Of a stretch of DNA of 64,000 bases, positions 52,841-60,917 are shown one piece after another. Numbering within the stretch: the first letter of the stretch is position 1; the number at the start of each line of letters is the position of its first letter. The stretch spans positions 124,001-188,000 of the forward strand of contig NZ_JAHHZM010000003.1 in assembly GCF_018642165.1 (NCBI RefSeq). Reading direction: 5' to 3'. The notes below the pieces were generated by a model. The model was not told the origin of the DNA. It saw only the letters and a list, made by a program, of their open reading frames with translations, and did no database searches. The position numbers and the translations under genes are program-made. Origin of the DNA: Echinicola shivajiensis (GTDB taxonomy: Bacteria; Bacteroidota; Bacteroidia; Cytophagales; Cyclobacteriaceae).

Positions 52841-53969
52841 GAAAAATATACTTGTGGCCTTGGTAAGCTGTTTGATGACTGTTCCTGTTTTTGGACAGCA
52901 AGATAAAAAGGCTGCCTTTGAATCACATGACCAAGCGATCTACCTTAAAGACGGATGGATCCGAGATCCTTATATTCTGTTGGATAAAGATGGTTACTAT
53001 TATTTGACCGGAACTACTCCTTTACCGAATGATCCTAGAGAAACTACAGAACCCTATAATACGGGGTTGGATGCCCAAAATAGGGAACTTTTTGGAAGCC
53101 CGAGCATTGTGGGACATAAGGTCAGGGTTTGGAGAAGCAAGGACCTTTTTGAATGGGAATACCTTGGAGAACCATTCGATTTGGCCGAAGGGTATTGGGC
53201 GACAAAAATGCCGGATAAATTGAATGAAAAGCCTGCCAGCGACTGGAGGTTATGGGCTCCAGAAGTATATCATGTCAATGGGCAGTGGATCTATGTACAC
53301 ACCTCTCCTGATCCAGTTCAAGGTGGGGCCAACTTGGCCATTTCAGAAGGGAATCACATGTCCGGACCTTTTACTTTTCCTATGGGAGATGATATGCGGA
53401 ATAAACATGATCCGAGTTTGTTCAGAGATGATGATGGTACTTGGTATTTGCTCTGGGGAAATACATTTATTGCACCTATTAAACCTGGCTTTAAAGGATT
53501 GGCTGCCGAGCCTAAGCGCATTGATCCAGCCAACAGAGTGATTGGACATGAAGGTGCTACCTTAAGAAAAATAGGAGACAAATATGTGCATTTTGGCACG
53601 GCTTGGTCCACCGACAAGATGCGGAAAGGCTCCTATAACCTTTATTATTGTACTTCTGACAATATTACTGGACCCTATGGGCCAAGGAAATTTGTAGGCA
53701 GGTTCTTGGGCCATGGCACCCCTTTTCAGGACAAAGAAGGGAGATGGTGGTGCACGGCTTTTTATAATGGAAATGTCCCACCAGTAGACCTTGAAGGAAT
53801 TCAGCAACATGATTTGGGAGAAACTGCCCAAACTATCAATGAACAGGGAACGACCATTGTACCCTTGGAGGTGAAAGTTCTGAATAATGGCGAGATTTAT
53901 ATCCGTGCTATTGATCCAAATTATGCTATTCCTGGACCTGATGAAGCACAGTCTTTTGATAAGAAATAA
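52830..53969 (+). CDS. GH43-type five-bladed beta-propeller glycoside hydrolase (PUL 2)
   Basis: A 379-residue secreted enzyme. ATG at 52830 starts a good signal peptide (MINKKNILVALVS..., ending VFGQQ); the frame is open further upstream but overlaps the sulfatase. The GH43/clan-F triad fits Asp46 in WIRDPYI (base), Asp194 in NKHDPSLF (pKa modulator) and Glu241 in IGHEGATL (acid). Blade motifs include LWAPEVYHVNGQWIYVHT and TWYLLWG. GH43 members remove arabinose, xylose or galactose; GH117-like anhydrogalactosidases share the fold and cannot be excluded. Its position among three sulfatases suggests that desulfation exposes its substrate. Confidence 0.82.
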   Translation: MINKKNILVALVSCLMTVPVFGQQDKKAAFESHDQAIYLKDGWIRDPYILLDKDGYYYLTGTTPLPNDPRETTEPYNTGLDAQNRELFGSPSIVGHKVRVWRSKDLFEWEYLGEPFDLAEGYWATKMPDKLNEKPASDWRLWAPEVYHVNGQWIYVHTSPDPVQGGANLAISEGNHMSGPFTFPMGDDMRNKHDPSLFRDDDGTWYLLWGNTFIAPIKPGFKGLAAEPKRIDPANRVIGHEGATLRKIGDKYVHFGTAWSTDKMRKGSYNLYYCTSDNITGPYGPRKFVGRFLGHGTPFQDKEGRWWCTAFYNGNVPPVDLEGIQQHDLGETAQTINEQGTTIVPLEVKVLNNGEIYIRAIDPNYAIPGPDEAQSFDKK

Positions 53970-53997
53970 TTTATAAAACCAATACAGAGCAATTAGA

Positions 53998-55518
53998 ATG
54001 AAAACTACTAAAAACCAGAGTTTTACTTTTTTAGCTTGTGGGATGCTGCTGGCTTTAATGTCTTTTGCCATTAGTCCATTACATGCCCAACAAGAAAAAC
54101 CGAATATCCTTTTAATCCTGGTCGATGACCTGAAGCCCAATTTGGGGGTTTATGGTGATCAACACGCCATCAGTCCCAATATCGATGAATTGGCGAATAG
54201 CGGAATGCGTTTTGATCAAGCTTATTGCAATCAGGCGGTTTGTGTGTCTTCCCGATACAATTTGATTTTGGGTTCTAGATCTACCAGCACAGGACTTTAT
54301 AATTTCGGAAAGGAATTTAGGGATGTAATTCCTGATGCAGTGACCATGCCCCAGTATTTCAGATCAGCTGGGTATACGGCGGAATCCATGGGAAAGGTCT
54401 TCCACATAGGTCATGGCAATACCAATGATGAAGTTTCTTGGAGTATTCCCCATTGGAAGGAGAAAGTGATCGAATATGTGGATCCAGAAAGTACCCAAGG
54501 CCAGTTGACAAGGGAAGAGGCATATTTCGAAAATACTCCGATGTATATCAAAGACACTCCCCCAAATCATGAGCTGCCAAGGGGAGCAGCTTGGGAAAGT
54601 CCTGATGTTACCGATGAGGCTTATGCAGATGGTCGGGTGGCACGTCATGCCATAGACCGTTTGCGTTACCACAAAAGCCATGACGACGAACCTTTCTTTA
54701 TGGCAGTAGGCTTTGCCCGTCCACATCTTCCTTTTAGTGTGCCAAAAAAATATTGGGATCTATATGAACCTGAAACCCTTCCTCTCGCGGATTATCAAAA
54801 AAGTCCTGAAAATGCACCTGGCTTTGCCATGAAACACGGAGGTGAAATCAACCAGTTTTTTCCTATTCCCACTCAGCAGGAATTGTTTGAAAAGGATCTG
54901 CAGCGCAAATTGGTTCATGGTTATTATGCCAGCCTGAGCTATATGGATGCCCAGGTAGGCAAGGTGCTCAAAGAATTGGAAAGACTGGGACTCGATGAAA
55001 ATACGATTGTAGTGCTTTGGGGTGACCATGGTTGGCATTTAGGAGACCATGGCATCTGGACAAAACATACCAATTACGAACAGGCCAATAGAATTCCGAT
55101 CATCTTCAGGGCCCCAGGAGTCACTTCCGCAAAAAGCAGTACCAAGCAGTTTGCTGAGACAGTGGATATCTTTCCAACTTTGGCAGGACTAGCAGGCTTG
55201 GATAGACCAGATGTGCCACAGCCTATAGATGGAATCAATTTGATGCCCACCTTAAAAAATGGAGGGAAAATCATCAAAGACCACGCCTATCACGCGTTTA
55301 ATCGAGGAGGGTATTTGGGAGAAGCTATCCGGACCGATCGTTATCGAATGGTGCGATGGACCCATATGAAGGACAAAAATAAAGCGGTAGAATATGAATT
55401 GTACGATTATCAAGATGATCCCAAGGAAACCAAGAATATCGCCACAGATGAACCGAACATTGTCAAAGAATTGGAGGCCAAACTCGATAAATATCCGAAA
55501 GCGATTGGACTACCTTAA
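53998..55518 (+). CDS. S1-family formylglycine sulfatase 2, iduronate-2-sulfatase-like (PUL 2)
   Basis: A 506-residue sulfatase with a signal peptide (1-30, ending SPLHA). Metal-site Asp43-Asp44 are in LVDDLKPNLG. The formylglycine motif is C-x-S-x-R, Cys82 in VCVSSRYNLILG, which differs from the C-x-P-S/T-R of the two sister enzymes. Further active-site segments are VGFARPHLPF and LWGDHGWHLGDHGIWTKHT. The DHGWHLGDHG stretch and VDDLKPNLG are typical of iduronate-2-sulfatase-like enzymes (S1_7-type). In marine bacteria this group often acts on sulfated algal polysaccharide rather than on glycosaminoglycans. It starts 28 bp after the GH43 gene. Confidence 0.9.
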   Translation: MKTTKNQSFTFLACGMLLALMSFAISPLHAQQEKPNILLILVDDLKPNLGVYGDQHAISPNIDELANSGMRFDQAYCNQAVCVSSRYNLILGSRSTSTGLYNFGKEFRDVIPDAVTMPQYFRSAGYTAESMGKVFHIGHGNTNDEVSWSIPHWKEKVIEYVDPESTQGQLTREEAYFENTPMYIKDTPPNHELPRGAAWESPDVTDEAYADGRVARHAIDRLRYHKSHDDEPFFMAVGFARPHLPFSVPKKYWDLYEPETLPLADYQKSPENAPGFAMKHGGEINQFFPIPTQQELFEKDLQRKLVHGYYASLSYMDAQVGKVLKELERLGLDENTIVVLWGDHGWHLGDHGIWTKHTNYEQANRIPIIFRAPGVTSAKSSTKQFAETVDIFPTLAGLAGLDRPDVPQPIDGINLMPTLKNGGKIIKDHAYHAFNRGGYLGEAIRTDRYRMVRWTHMKDKNKAVEYELYDYQDDPKETKNIATDEPNIVKELEAKLDKYPKAIGLP

Positions 55519-55653
55519 ACAATCAATTCTCCCCAAAAATAATAGGGAAAAGTGCAGCTGTTAGATTTCTTGAAATTCCATCCATGTAAATCCGTGAGAT
55601 TAGTGGGAGTAATACTAGGCTAAAACTTTTCAAATAACCGATAAAAACGATCA

Positions 55654-57291
55654 ATGAAAAAAAACAGGATTAGTTATTGGCTCATTGCCCTGACGGTACT
55701 CAACTTTAGTTGTGGAGCTAGTAAAACTGAAGAAACTATTCAAGAGAAAAAGCCCAATATCGTCCTGATCATGTCGGATGATATGGGTTATTCGGATTTG
55801 GGTTGTTATGGCGGAGAGATCCAAACGCCCAACCTAGATAAACTAGCCAAGAACGGTCTTAGGTTTACCCAGTTTTATAATACCGCCAGGTGTTGTCCGA
55901 CCCGAGCTTCCCTGATGACCGGACTGCATCCGCATCAAACAGGCATTGGCCATATGACAAATCCACCCCTTAATGACCACCATGATTATGATATGCCAGG
56001 CTACAGGGGCTTTTTAAGTCAAAATACCATAACCTTGGCTGAACTGCTTAAATCATCAGGTTATAGGACCTTGATGACAGGGAAGTGGCATTTGGGGATG
56101 AGTGAGGAAAGTATGTGGCCATTGCAAAGGGGATTTGATCAATATTATGGGATCCTAGCAGGTGCGGCCAATTATTTTAAACCAGAATATCCCCGCGGAA
56201 TTACATCCCAAAACGATACGATTTCGATTAATGATCCAGACTATTACACCACGGATGCATTTACTGATCAAGCTATCCAATTTATTGATGCTACCGAAGG
56301 GGATGGGGAAGCCCCATTTTTTCTGTATTTGGCCTACAATTCACCCCATTGGCCCATTCAGGCTCCAGAGGAAGATATAGACAAATACCGGAACCGGTAT
56401 AAAAACGGATGGGGAGCCCTGAGGTCGGAGCGATATGCCAAAATGAAAACACTGGGTTTGATCCAAGAGGAATGGCCTTTGTCTCCTCAGGATTCCAAGG
56501 ATTGGGAGGACTTAAGTGAAGGGAAAAAAGAAGAAATGGCCTTGAGAATGGCCATCTATGCTGCCCAAGTGGACCGAATGGACCAGAATATTGGTAAGCT
56601 GGTGGATTACCTGGAATCAAAGGGAGAACTGGACAATACCCTGATTCTTTTTTTGGATGACAATGGCGCCTGTGCAGAAGGAGGTCCTATGGGTGGAGGT
56701 CCTGCTGAGCAACTGGAAACCGAGGAAGGCTATTTCCTTACTTATGGGCAATCATGGGCCAATGCCTCCAATACCCCATTTAAGGAATACAAACATTGGA
56801 TTCATGAGGGAGGAATTTCCTCTCCCTTGATTGTCCATTGGCCAGCTGGGATGGAAGAGGACCATAAAGGTAACTTGGTGAACCAATATGGTTACCTGCC
56901 GGACATTATGAGCACTTTAGTGGATTTGACCGGAGCCAATTATCCTTCGATGAAGAATGGTAAGGCATTGCCAGAACTCGCTGGGGAAAGTCTGCTGCCT
57001 TTGATTAGTGGAAGAGGAGAGATGAACCGCCAAAAACCATTGTTTTGGGAACATGAAGGCAATAAGGCTGTTCGGGACGGGAAATATAAGCTGGTGATGA
57101 AATGGAGCAATAAAGGTCCCCAAAAGTGGGAGCTCTACAATATGGAAAAGGACCGGACAGAGCTACATGACCTTGCGTCTGAGATGCCAGAAAGGGTAGC
57201 GGAAATGGATGCTTTGTGGAATGAGTGGGCAGATAACCATCAGGTGGAGCCTTGGGATAAGGTACAAGCAGTATTGAAAAGTAAAAATTAG
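55654..57291 (+). CDS. S1-family arylsulfatase-like sulfatase 3, lipoprotein (PUL 2)
   Basis: A 545-residue sulfatase with a lipobox FSC (Cys20 in LNFSCGAS), so probably lipid-anchored, unlike the two sister enzymes. Asp42-Asp43 lie in MSDDMGYSDLGCYGGEI. The formylglycine residue should be Cys80 in ARCCPTRASLMTG, with C-x-P-T-R beginning at Cys80. Other active-site parts are TGKWHLGM and a shortened LFLDDNGACAEGG in place of the usual FTSDNG. It is of the AslA/arylsulfatase A type (S1_4-like). A 135-bp spacer separates it from sulfatase 2, so it may be expressed separately. Confidence 0.9.
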   Translation: MKKNRISYWLIALTVLNFSCGASKTEETIQEKKPNIVLIMSDDMGYSDLGCYGGEIQTPNLDKLAKNGLRFTQFYNTARCCPTRASLMTGLHPHQTGIGHMTNPPLNDHHDYDMPGYRGFLSQNTITLAELLKSSGYRTLMTGKWHLGMSEESMWPLQRGFDQYYGILAGAANYFKPEYPRGITSQNDTISINDPDYYTTDAFTDQAIQFIDATEGDGEAPFFLYLAYNSPHWPIQAPEEDIDKYRNRYKNGWGALRSERYAKMKTLGLIQEEWPLSPQDSKDWEDLSEGKKEEMALRMAIYAAQVDRMDQNIGKLVDYLESKGELDNTLILFLDDNGACAEGGPMGGGPAEQLETEEGYFLTYGQSWANASNTPFKEYKHWIHEGGISSPLIVHWPAGMEEDHKGNLVNQYGYLPDIMSTLVDLTGANYPSMKNGKALPELAGESLLPLISGRGEMNRQKPLFWEHEGNKAVRDGKYKLVMKWSNKGPQKWELYNMEKDRTELHDLASEMPERVAEMDALWNEWADNHQVEPWDKVQAVLKSKN

Positions 57292-57754
57292 TAGCAAGAA
57301 AATAGTATCAAGTCTCAAGTAGTTAGTATGAAGACTTGAAAAATCATGGCATGACTCAAAGTCATGCCATGATTAAATCCCACACGCTGTCCCGGCAGTT
57401 GTACTGCGTGACAATTAATGACGGGCACAGCTCTCGACACGATGTCAGTCAATTTTTTTAATGAGGATTGAACAATCACCCATACTTACATGGCCTTTGG
57501 AGAAAGAGATTTCAATAAAAAGATAACTATTGAGAAACCTTTATCGTCTAATTCTATTTAATAACCTAAAGTATTATTGCCCTCTATTAATAATTGGGGA
57601 ATTTGTTTCAATATCTTTTCAGCAATTTATGGAGGAGAGAGGTTTGATGCTTTGGATGGGGAAGGGAGACTAACCTTACTAAACTGGTGAAAATGGTTTT
57701 GGCAAAATTTAATAATTTAGGATTAAAAGGTAGAGACCCTAACATAAACTTGCT
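57292..57754. other. 463-bp intergenic region with hairpins and repeat-like text
   Basis: No gene could be supported. It starts with a degenerate stretch similar to the efflux-operon repeat (TATCAAGTCTCAAGTAGTTA, near 57306). A perfect 14-bp hairpin follows (57342-57374), then an imperfect palindromic stretch with CACGC at 57383 and GCGTG at 57406, and a long A/T-rich segment. The promoter of the two-component system should lie in the last 150 bp. It does not match a known consensus well enough to place. Confidence 0.5.
57342..57374. terminator. perfect 14-bp stem-loop after PUL 2
   Basis: AATCATGGCATGAC (57342-57355) and GTCATGCCATGATT (57361-57374) enclose TCAAA. The stem is perfect but lacks a T run (it is followed by AAATCC). 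It probably acts as the transcription end or 3'-end protection of the sulfatase mRNA. Confidence 0.65.
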
Positions 57755-58453
57755 TTGAAGAAAATATTATTAGTTGAGGATGATAGCCATGTAAGTGCTT
57801 TTATAAACAAGGGACTTTCCGAGTCTGGTTATGAGGTGACCTTAGCAATGGACGGAAAAGTCGGTAGGGATCTGGCTATGAACGGTAATTTCGATCTTAT
57901 TATTTTGGATATCATGTTACCTTCCATCAATGGCCTTGAATTGTGTAAGGAGATTAGAACGAAGGTGTTGGATACCCCGATTCTTTTTTTGACAGCCTTG
58001 GGGAGTACCGAAAATGTGGTGCTAGGCCTGGATTCTGGTGCAGATGATTATTTGGCCAAACCTTTCAAGTTTATGGAACTTCAGGCCAGGGTAAGGACCT
58101 TGTTACGTAGATCCAGATTTAAAAATGCTCCTGAAGAAGAAGAGGGTGAATATACTTACCGATTTGCAGACTTAGAGATTGACGATGAATCCAAGACGGT
58201 CTTAAGGGATGGAATGGAAATTTCTTTGACATCCACAGAATATAGATTGCTTTTGATGCTGGTCAAAAATCAACGCAGGGTACTTTCAAGAATGGATATA
58301 TTGGAAGAAGTGTGGGGAATTGGTTTTGATATGGGAACAAATGTAGTCGATGTATACGTGAATTATCTGAGGAAAAAAATGGAGAAATACGGGGGAAGTC
58401 GTTTGATTCAAACGGTAATCGGAATGGGCTATGTGTTAAAAGAAGGCGAATGA
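57755..58453 (+). CDS. OmpR/PhoB-type response regulator
   Basis: A 232-residue regulator with a TTG start; the reading MKKILLVEDD from that codon is the normal beginning of the family. The receiver domain (1-120) has acidic pocket Glu8-Asp9-Asp10, phospho-acceptor Asp52 (IILDIMLP), Thr in FLTALGS, and Lys in AKPFKF. The winged-helix Trans_reg_C domain (about 135-232) has LTSTEYRLLLMLVKN and DVYVNYLRKKM. The kinase gene overlaps by 4 bp. Direct 11-bp-spaced repeats upstream of the next operon (59841-59861) fit a binding site for this kind of regulator. Confidence 0.94.
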   Translation: MKKILLVEDDSHVSAFINKGLSESGYEVTLAMDGKVGRDLAMNGNFDLIILDIMLPSINGLELCKEIRTKVLDTPILFLTALGSTENVVLGLDSGADDYLAKPFKFMELQARVRTLLRRSRFKNAPEEEEGEYTYRFADLEIDDESKTVLRDGMEISLTSTEYRLLLMLVKNQRRVLSRMDILEEVWGIGFDMGTNVVDVYVNYLRKKMEKYGGSRLIQTVIGMGYVLKEGE

Positions 58454-59832
58454 AAGTACAGAATAAGATCATATATATCCTTATTGTCATCTTTGTAAGT
58501 TATACTTTACTTTTTAGTGGTTTTATCTATTATTCCATATCCAACTATGCTTTTACTGATTTTTATAAGCGTTTGGAGATTAGAGCAATTACCACCGCCA
58601 AGTCACAGTTAGAGAGTGAAAGTGATGTCAATATCATTAAGGAGCTCAGACAAGAATACCTGGAAAAACTCCAAGATGAAGAGATTAGGATTTATCCGCT
58701 TGAGGGAAAGAAAGAACTTCCATTAAATAGTGATCTTTCTAAATATAAAGTAAGTTTTTTGGATGAGGTCCTGACAGAAGGTAAGGCCAATTATAATGAT
58801 CAAAGGACTTATTATTATGGAACAGTTTATACCTCTACTTCCAATGAGGATTACCTAGTGATTGTTTCCGCAGAAAACTACTTTATTACCCATCATGTTC
58901 TTTATTTGAGGAACTTATTGTTCACCTCCCTGGTGATTGCCCTGATTATTATTTTGGTTGTTTCCATTATGTTTTCCAGGAGAATCATCAAGCCTATCAA
59001 TGATATTATAGATAAAGTTAAGGAGATCAGTTCCGATAATCTTCATCTCCGCTTAGCGGCACCTAAGGAGAATGATGATACGGTAAGTAAGTTGACACAA
59101 ACCTTTAATGATATGCTCAACCGCTTGGAAACTTCCTTTGAAACACAAAAGAACTTTATCAGTAATGCTTCCCATGAGCTCAACACCCCACTGACTTCCA
59201 TTATAGGAGAAGCAGATGTGACTTTAAGCAAAATTCGAAAACCTGAAGAATATATCAATTCTTTACAGACGATATTGGAGGAAGCTGAAAAACTGAACAA
59301 AAAAACCAAAGCACTATTGCTACTGGCTCAGACTGGCTTTGATGGAAAAGTGCAGAAGTTTAAAAAACTTAGGATAGATCAGTTGATTCTAGATGTTATT
59401 GATACCTGTGAAAAAATCAATCCAGGAAGTAAAATATGTTTGGATTTCAGCTTATTGCCTGAAAATCCCGAACTACTGAAAATTAATGCCAACGAGGCCC
59501 TCTTACATTTGGCCATATCCAATATTATCCTCAATGGCTGTAAATACTCTGATGGAAAACCTGTTCAGGTTGCCTTGGGAGTTGCTGATAAGGAGATCAT
59601 TTTAATTGTCAAGGATGATGGGATTGGCATTCCAGAGGAAGAACTGAAGTTTATTTATGATCCCTATTTCCGAGCTTCTAATACCAAGAATTATGAAGGC
59701 TATGGTATTGGATTGCCCTTGGCCAGAAATATTGTTAAGATTCATAAGGGGGATTTATCGGTGTCCTCAGCTGCCAATAAAGGAACAACAGTGCAGATCA
59801 GCCTGTCTGTTTTTGACGGGAAGCATAAATAA
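58450..59832 (+). CDS. HAMP-containing sensor histidine kinase
   Basis: A 460-residue kinase with membrane helix 1 at about 7-29, a periplasmic sensor of about 120 residues, membrane helix 2 at about 153-176, and HAMP at about 177-230. HisKA has His242 in SNASHELNTPLTS, and HATPase has N box ISNIILNGCKYS and G boxes VKDDGIGIPEE and GYGIGLPLA. It overlaps the response regulator gene by 4 bp (ATGA) and should phosphorylate it. The periplasmic sensor, rich in charged residues and Tyr, matches no domain that I recognise, so the signal is unknown. Confidence 0.93.
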   Translation: MKVQNKIIYILIVIFVSYTLLFSGFIYYSISNYAFTDFYKRLEIRAITTAKSQLESESDVNIIKELRQEYLEKLQDEEIRIYPLEGKKELPLNSDLSKYKVSFLDEVLTEGKANYNDQRTYYYGTVYTSTSNEDYLVIVSAENYFITHHVLYLRNLLFTSLVIALIIILVVSIMFSRRIIKPINDIIDKVKEISSDNLHLRLAAPKENDDTVSKLTQTFNDMLNRLETSFETQKNFISNASHELNTPLTSIIGEADVTLSKIRKPEEYINSLQTILEEAEKLNKKTKALLLLAQTGFDGKVQKFKKLRIDQLILDVIDTCEKINPGSKICLDFSLLPENPELLKINANEALLHLAISNIILNGCKYSDGKPVQVALGVADKEIILIVKDDGIGIPEEELKFIYDPYFRASNTKNYEGYGIGLPLARNIVKIHKGDLSVSSAANKGTTVQISLSVFDGKHK

Positions 59833-59840
59833 GTAAATTC

Positions 59841-59861
59841 TAATCTTATCTTAATCTCATC
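59841..59861 (+). promoter_or_regulatory. 11-bp-spaced direct repeat, candidate OmpR-type regulator site
   Basis: TAATCTTATC (59841-59850) and TAATCTCATC (59852-59861) are direct repeats whose starts are 11 bp apart. That is the spacing at which OmpR/PhoB-type regulators bind as a head-to-tail dimer. It lies just after the kinase gene and 60 bp before the USP-like gene. Confidence 0.45.
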
Positions 59862-59884
59862 CTTAGATGATTCTAATGGTTAGG

Positions 59885-59898
59885 GGGTAAATTTACCC
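59885..59898. promoter_or_regulatory. 14-bp perfect palindrome upstream of the USP-like gene
   Basis: GGGTAAATTTACCC is fully self-complementary and ends 22 bp before the ATG at 59921. It may be a second operator or part of the promoter. Confidence 0.4.
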
Positions 59899-59920
59899 TT
59901 GATCCAATGAAAATGATAAG

Positions 59921-60427
59921 ATGAAGAAGAAAACGATACTTATTCCTACTGACTTTTATGTAAAGTCGCTGAATGTTGTGAAATCAGCCCTCAGTGTTAA
60001 TAGTGACTGCGAACTTAGAATTCTTTTGGTCCATGGCTTAGAATTACCTGATTCTATGACGGATTTGTTGTTGTTTTCCAAGAAGAAATTATTGGAAGAG
60101 TTGGAGACGGATGAATTCCGTGCAAGTTGCCAGATGCTTATCAGCAAATACGATTCGAATTTAATAGAACTAACTGTAGATATTTTTTCAGGTTATAATA
60201 GAAGAGCTTTCGAAAATTACCTTGAGGCCAATCAGGTTGATGAAATTTACGCTTTGACAGATTATCATTTTTCACCAAGGCATAAAAGAAGTTTTGACTT
60301 GATGCCCTTTATCAATAAGTCCAGCACCAATTTGATTAAGGTAAAGTGGATGAGCTTAGGGGAGAATTTCAAACAGGAACGGGATGAGCTTTCCGGGATT
60401 TTCTTTAACCAATTATCATCAATATAA
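59921..60427 (+). CDS. small cytoplasmic protein with USP-like fold, function unknown
   Basis: A 168-residue soluble protein. The pattern KKTILIPTDFYVKSLNVVKSAL, then ELRILLVHGLELP, resembles the first strand, helix and strand of universal stress proteins (T-D-F after the first strand). A typical C-terminal ATP-binding GSxG motif is missing. DEIYALTDYHF corresponds to the later core strand. I do not recognise a specific family. It follows the two-component system after 88 bp that contain candidate regulator sites, and precedes a small exported protein and YoaK, suggesting an envelope or stress response set. Confidence 0.6.
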   Translation: MKKKTILIPTDFYVKSLNVVKSALSVNSDCELRILLVHGLELPDSMTDLLLFSKKKLLEELETDEFRASCQMLISKYDSNLIELTVDIFSGYNRRAFENYLEANQVDEIYALTDYHFSPRHKRSFDLMPFINKSSTNLIKVKWMSLGENFKQERDELSGIFFNQLSSI

Positions 60428-60438
60428 ACTTAGCTACT

Positions 60439-60915
60439 ATGAGAGTGAGCCTTGTTTATCTTGGGATTATAGTATTGCTGACAAGTGGGGTCATTAGTTT
60501 GATGGCTAATGATATAAGCCCTGATAATAAATTATTGGGTGAGTGGAAGGAAGTTTCTTGGGAATTTGAAAAACTCGATGAGACAGGTGATCAGGAATTC
60601 TGGGGCATTTCAAAAAGCATTACAGATCAGCTTAAAAAGGAAATAAGCAGGGAGCTGGCCTTTCATGAGGCTGAAACATGGAAATTTTATCCAGACGGAA
60701 AAATCAGTCTTGAAGGCGAGAACGGGAAGCATTCTTCTCTTTTTTGGAGGTTGAAAGGGAGGGGGCATGTGCTTAAATTATTTGGTCATGCTGATAGTAT
60801 CGAGCACTATCAAATCCAAAAATTAACAGTGGATACCATGGAAATTCATTTCAATACGGACCTGCAAGCCAGGGGAATTGTAAAGATGACTTTCAAGAAA
60901 ATAATGAATCAATAG
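60439..60915 (+). CDS. small exported lipocalin-like protein, function unknown
   Basis: A 158-residue protein with a signal peptide (about 1-24, ending SLMAN). The mature part resembles the DUF4488/lipocalin-like group: LLGEWKEVSWEFEKL near the mature start, WKFYPDGKISL in the middle, and MEIHFNTDLQARGIVKMTFKK as C-terminal strands (about 133-153). Such proteins are small beta-barrels in the periplasm or outer membrane with no known ligand. It starts 11 bp after the USP-like gene and ends 2 bp before the YoaK gene, so all three are in one transcript. Confidence 0.65.
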   Translation: MRVSLVYLGIIVLLTSGVISLMANDISPDNKLLGEWKEVSWEFEKLDETGDQEFWGISKSITDQLKKEISRELAFHEAETWKFYPDGKISLEGENGKHSSLFWRLKGRGHVLKLFGHADSIEHYQIQKLTVDTMEIHFNTDLQARGIVKMTFKKIMNQ

Positions 60916-60917
60916 TC

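Noticed and set aside
53562-54140. A 192-residue minus-strand open frame across the GH43/sulfatase junction
   Set aside because: It is antisense to two confident genes and spans their junction. It has no family resemblance.
57383-57410. The CACGC...GCGTG dyad as a tRNA or small RNA gene
   Set aside because: It shows no cloverleaf, no anticodon arm and no conserved T-loop sequence, and only short dyads pair.
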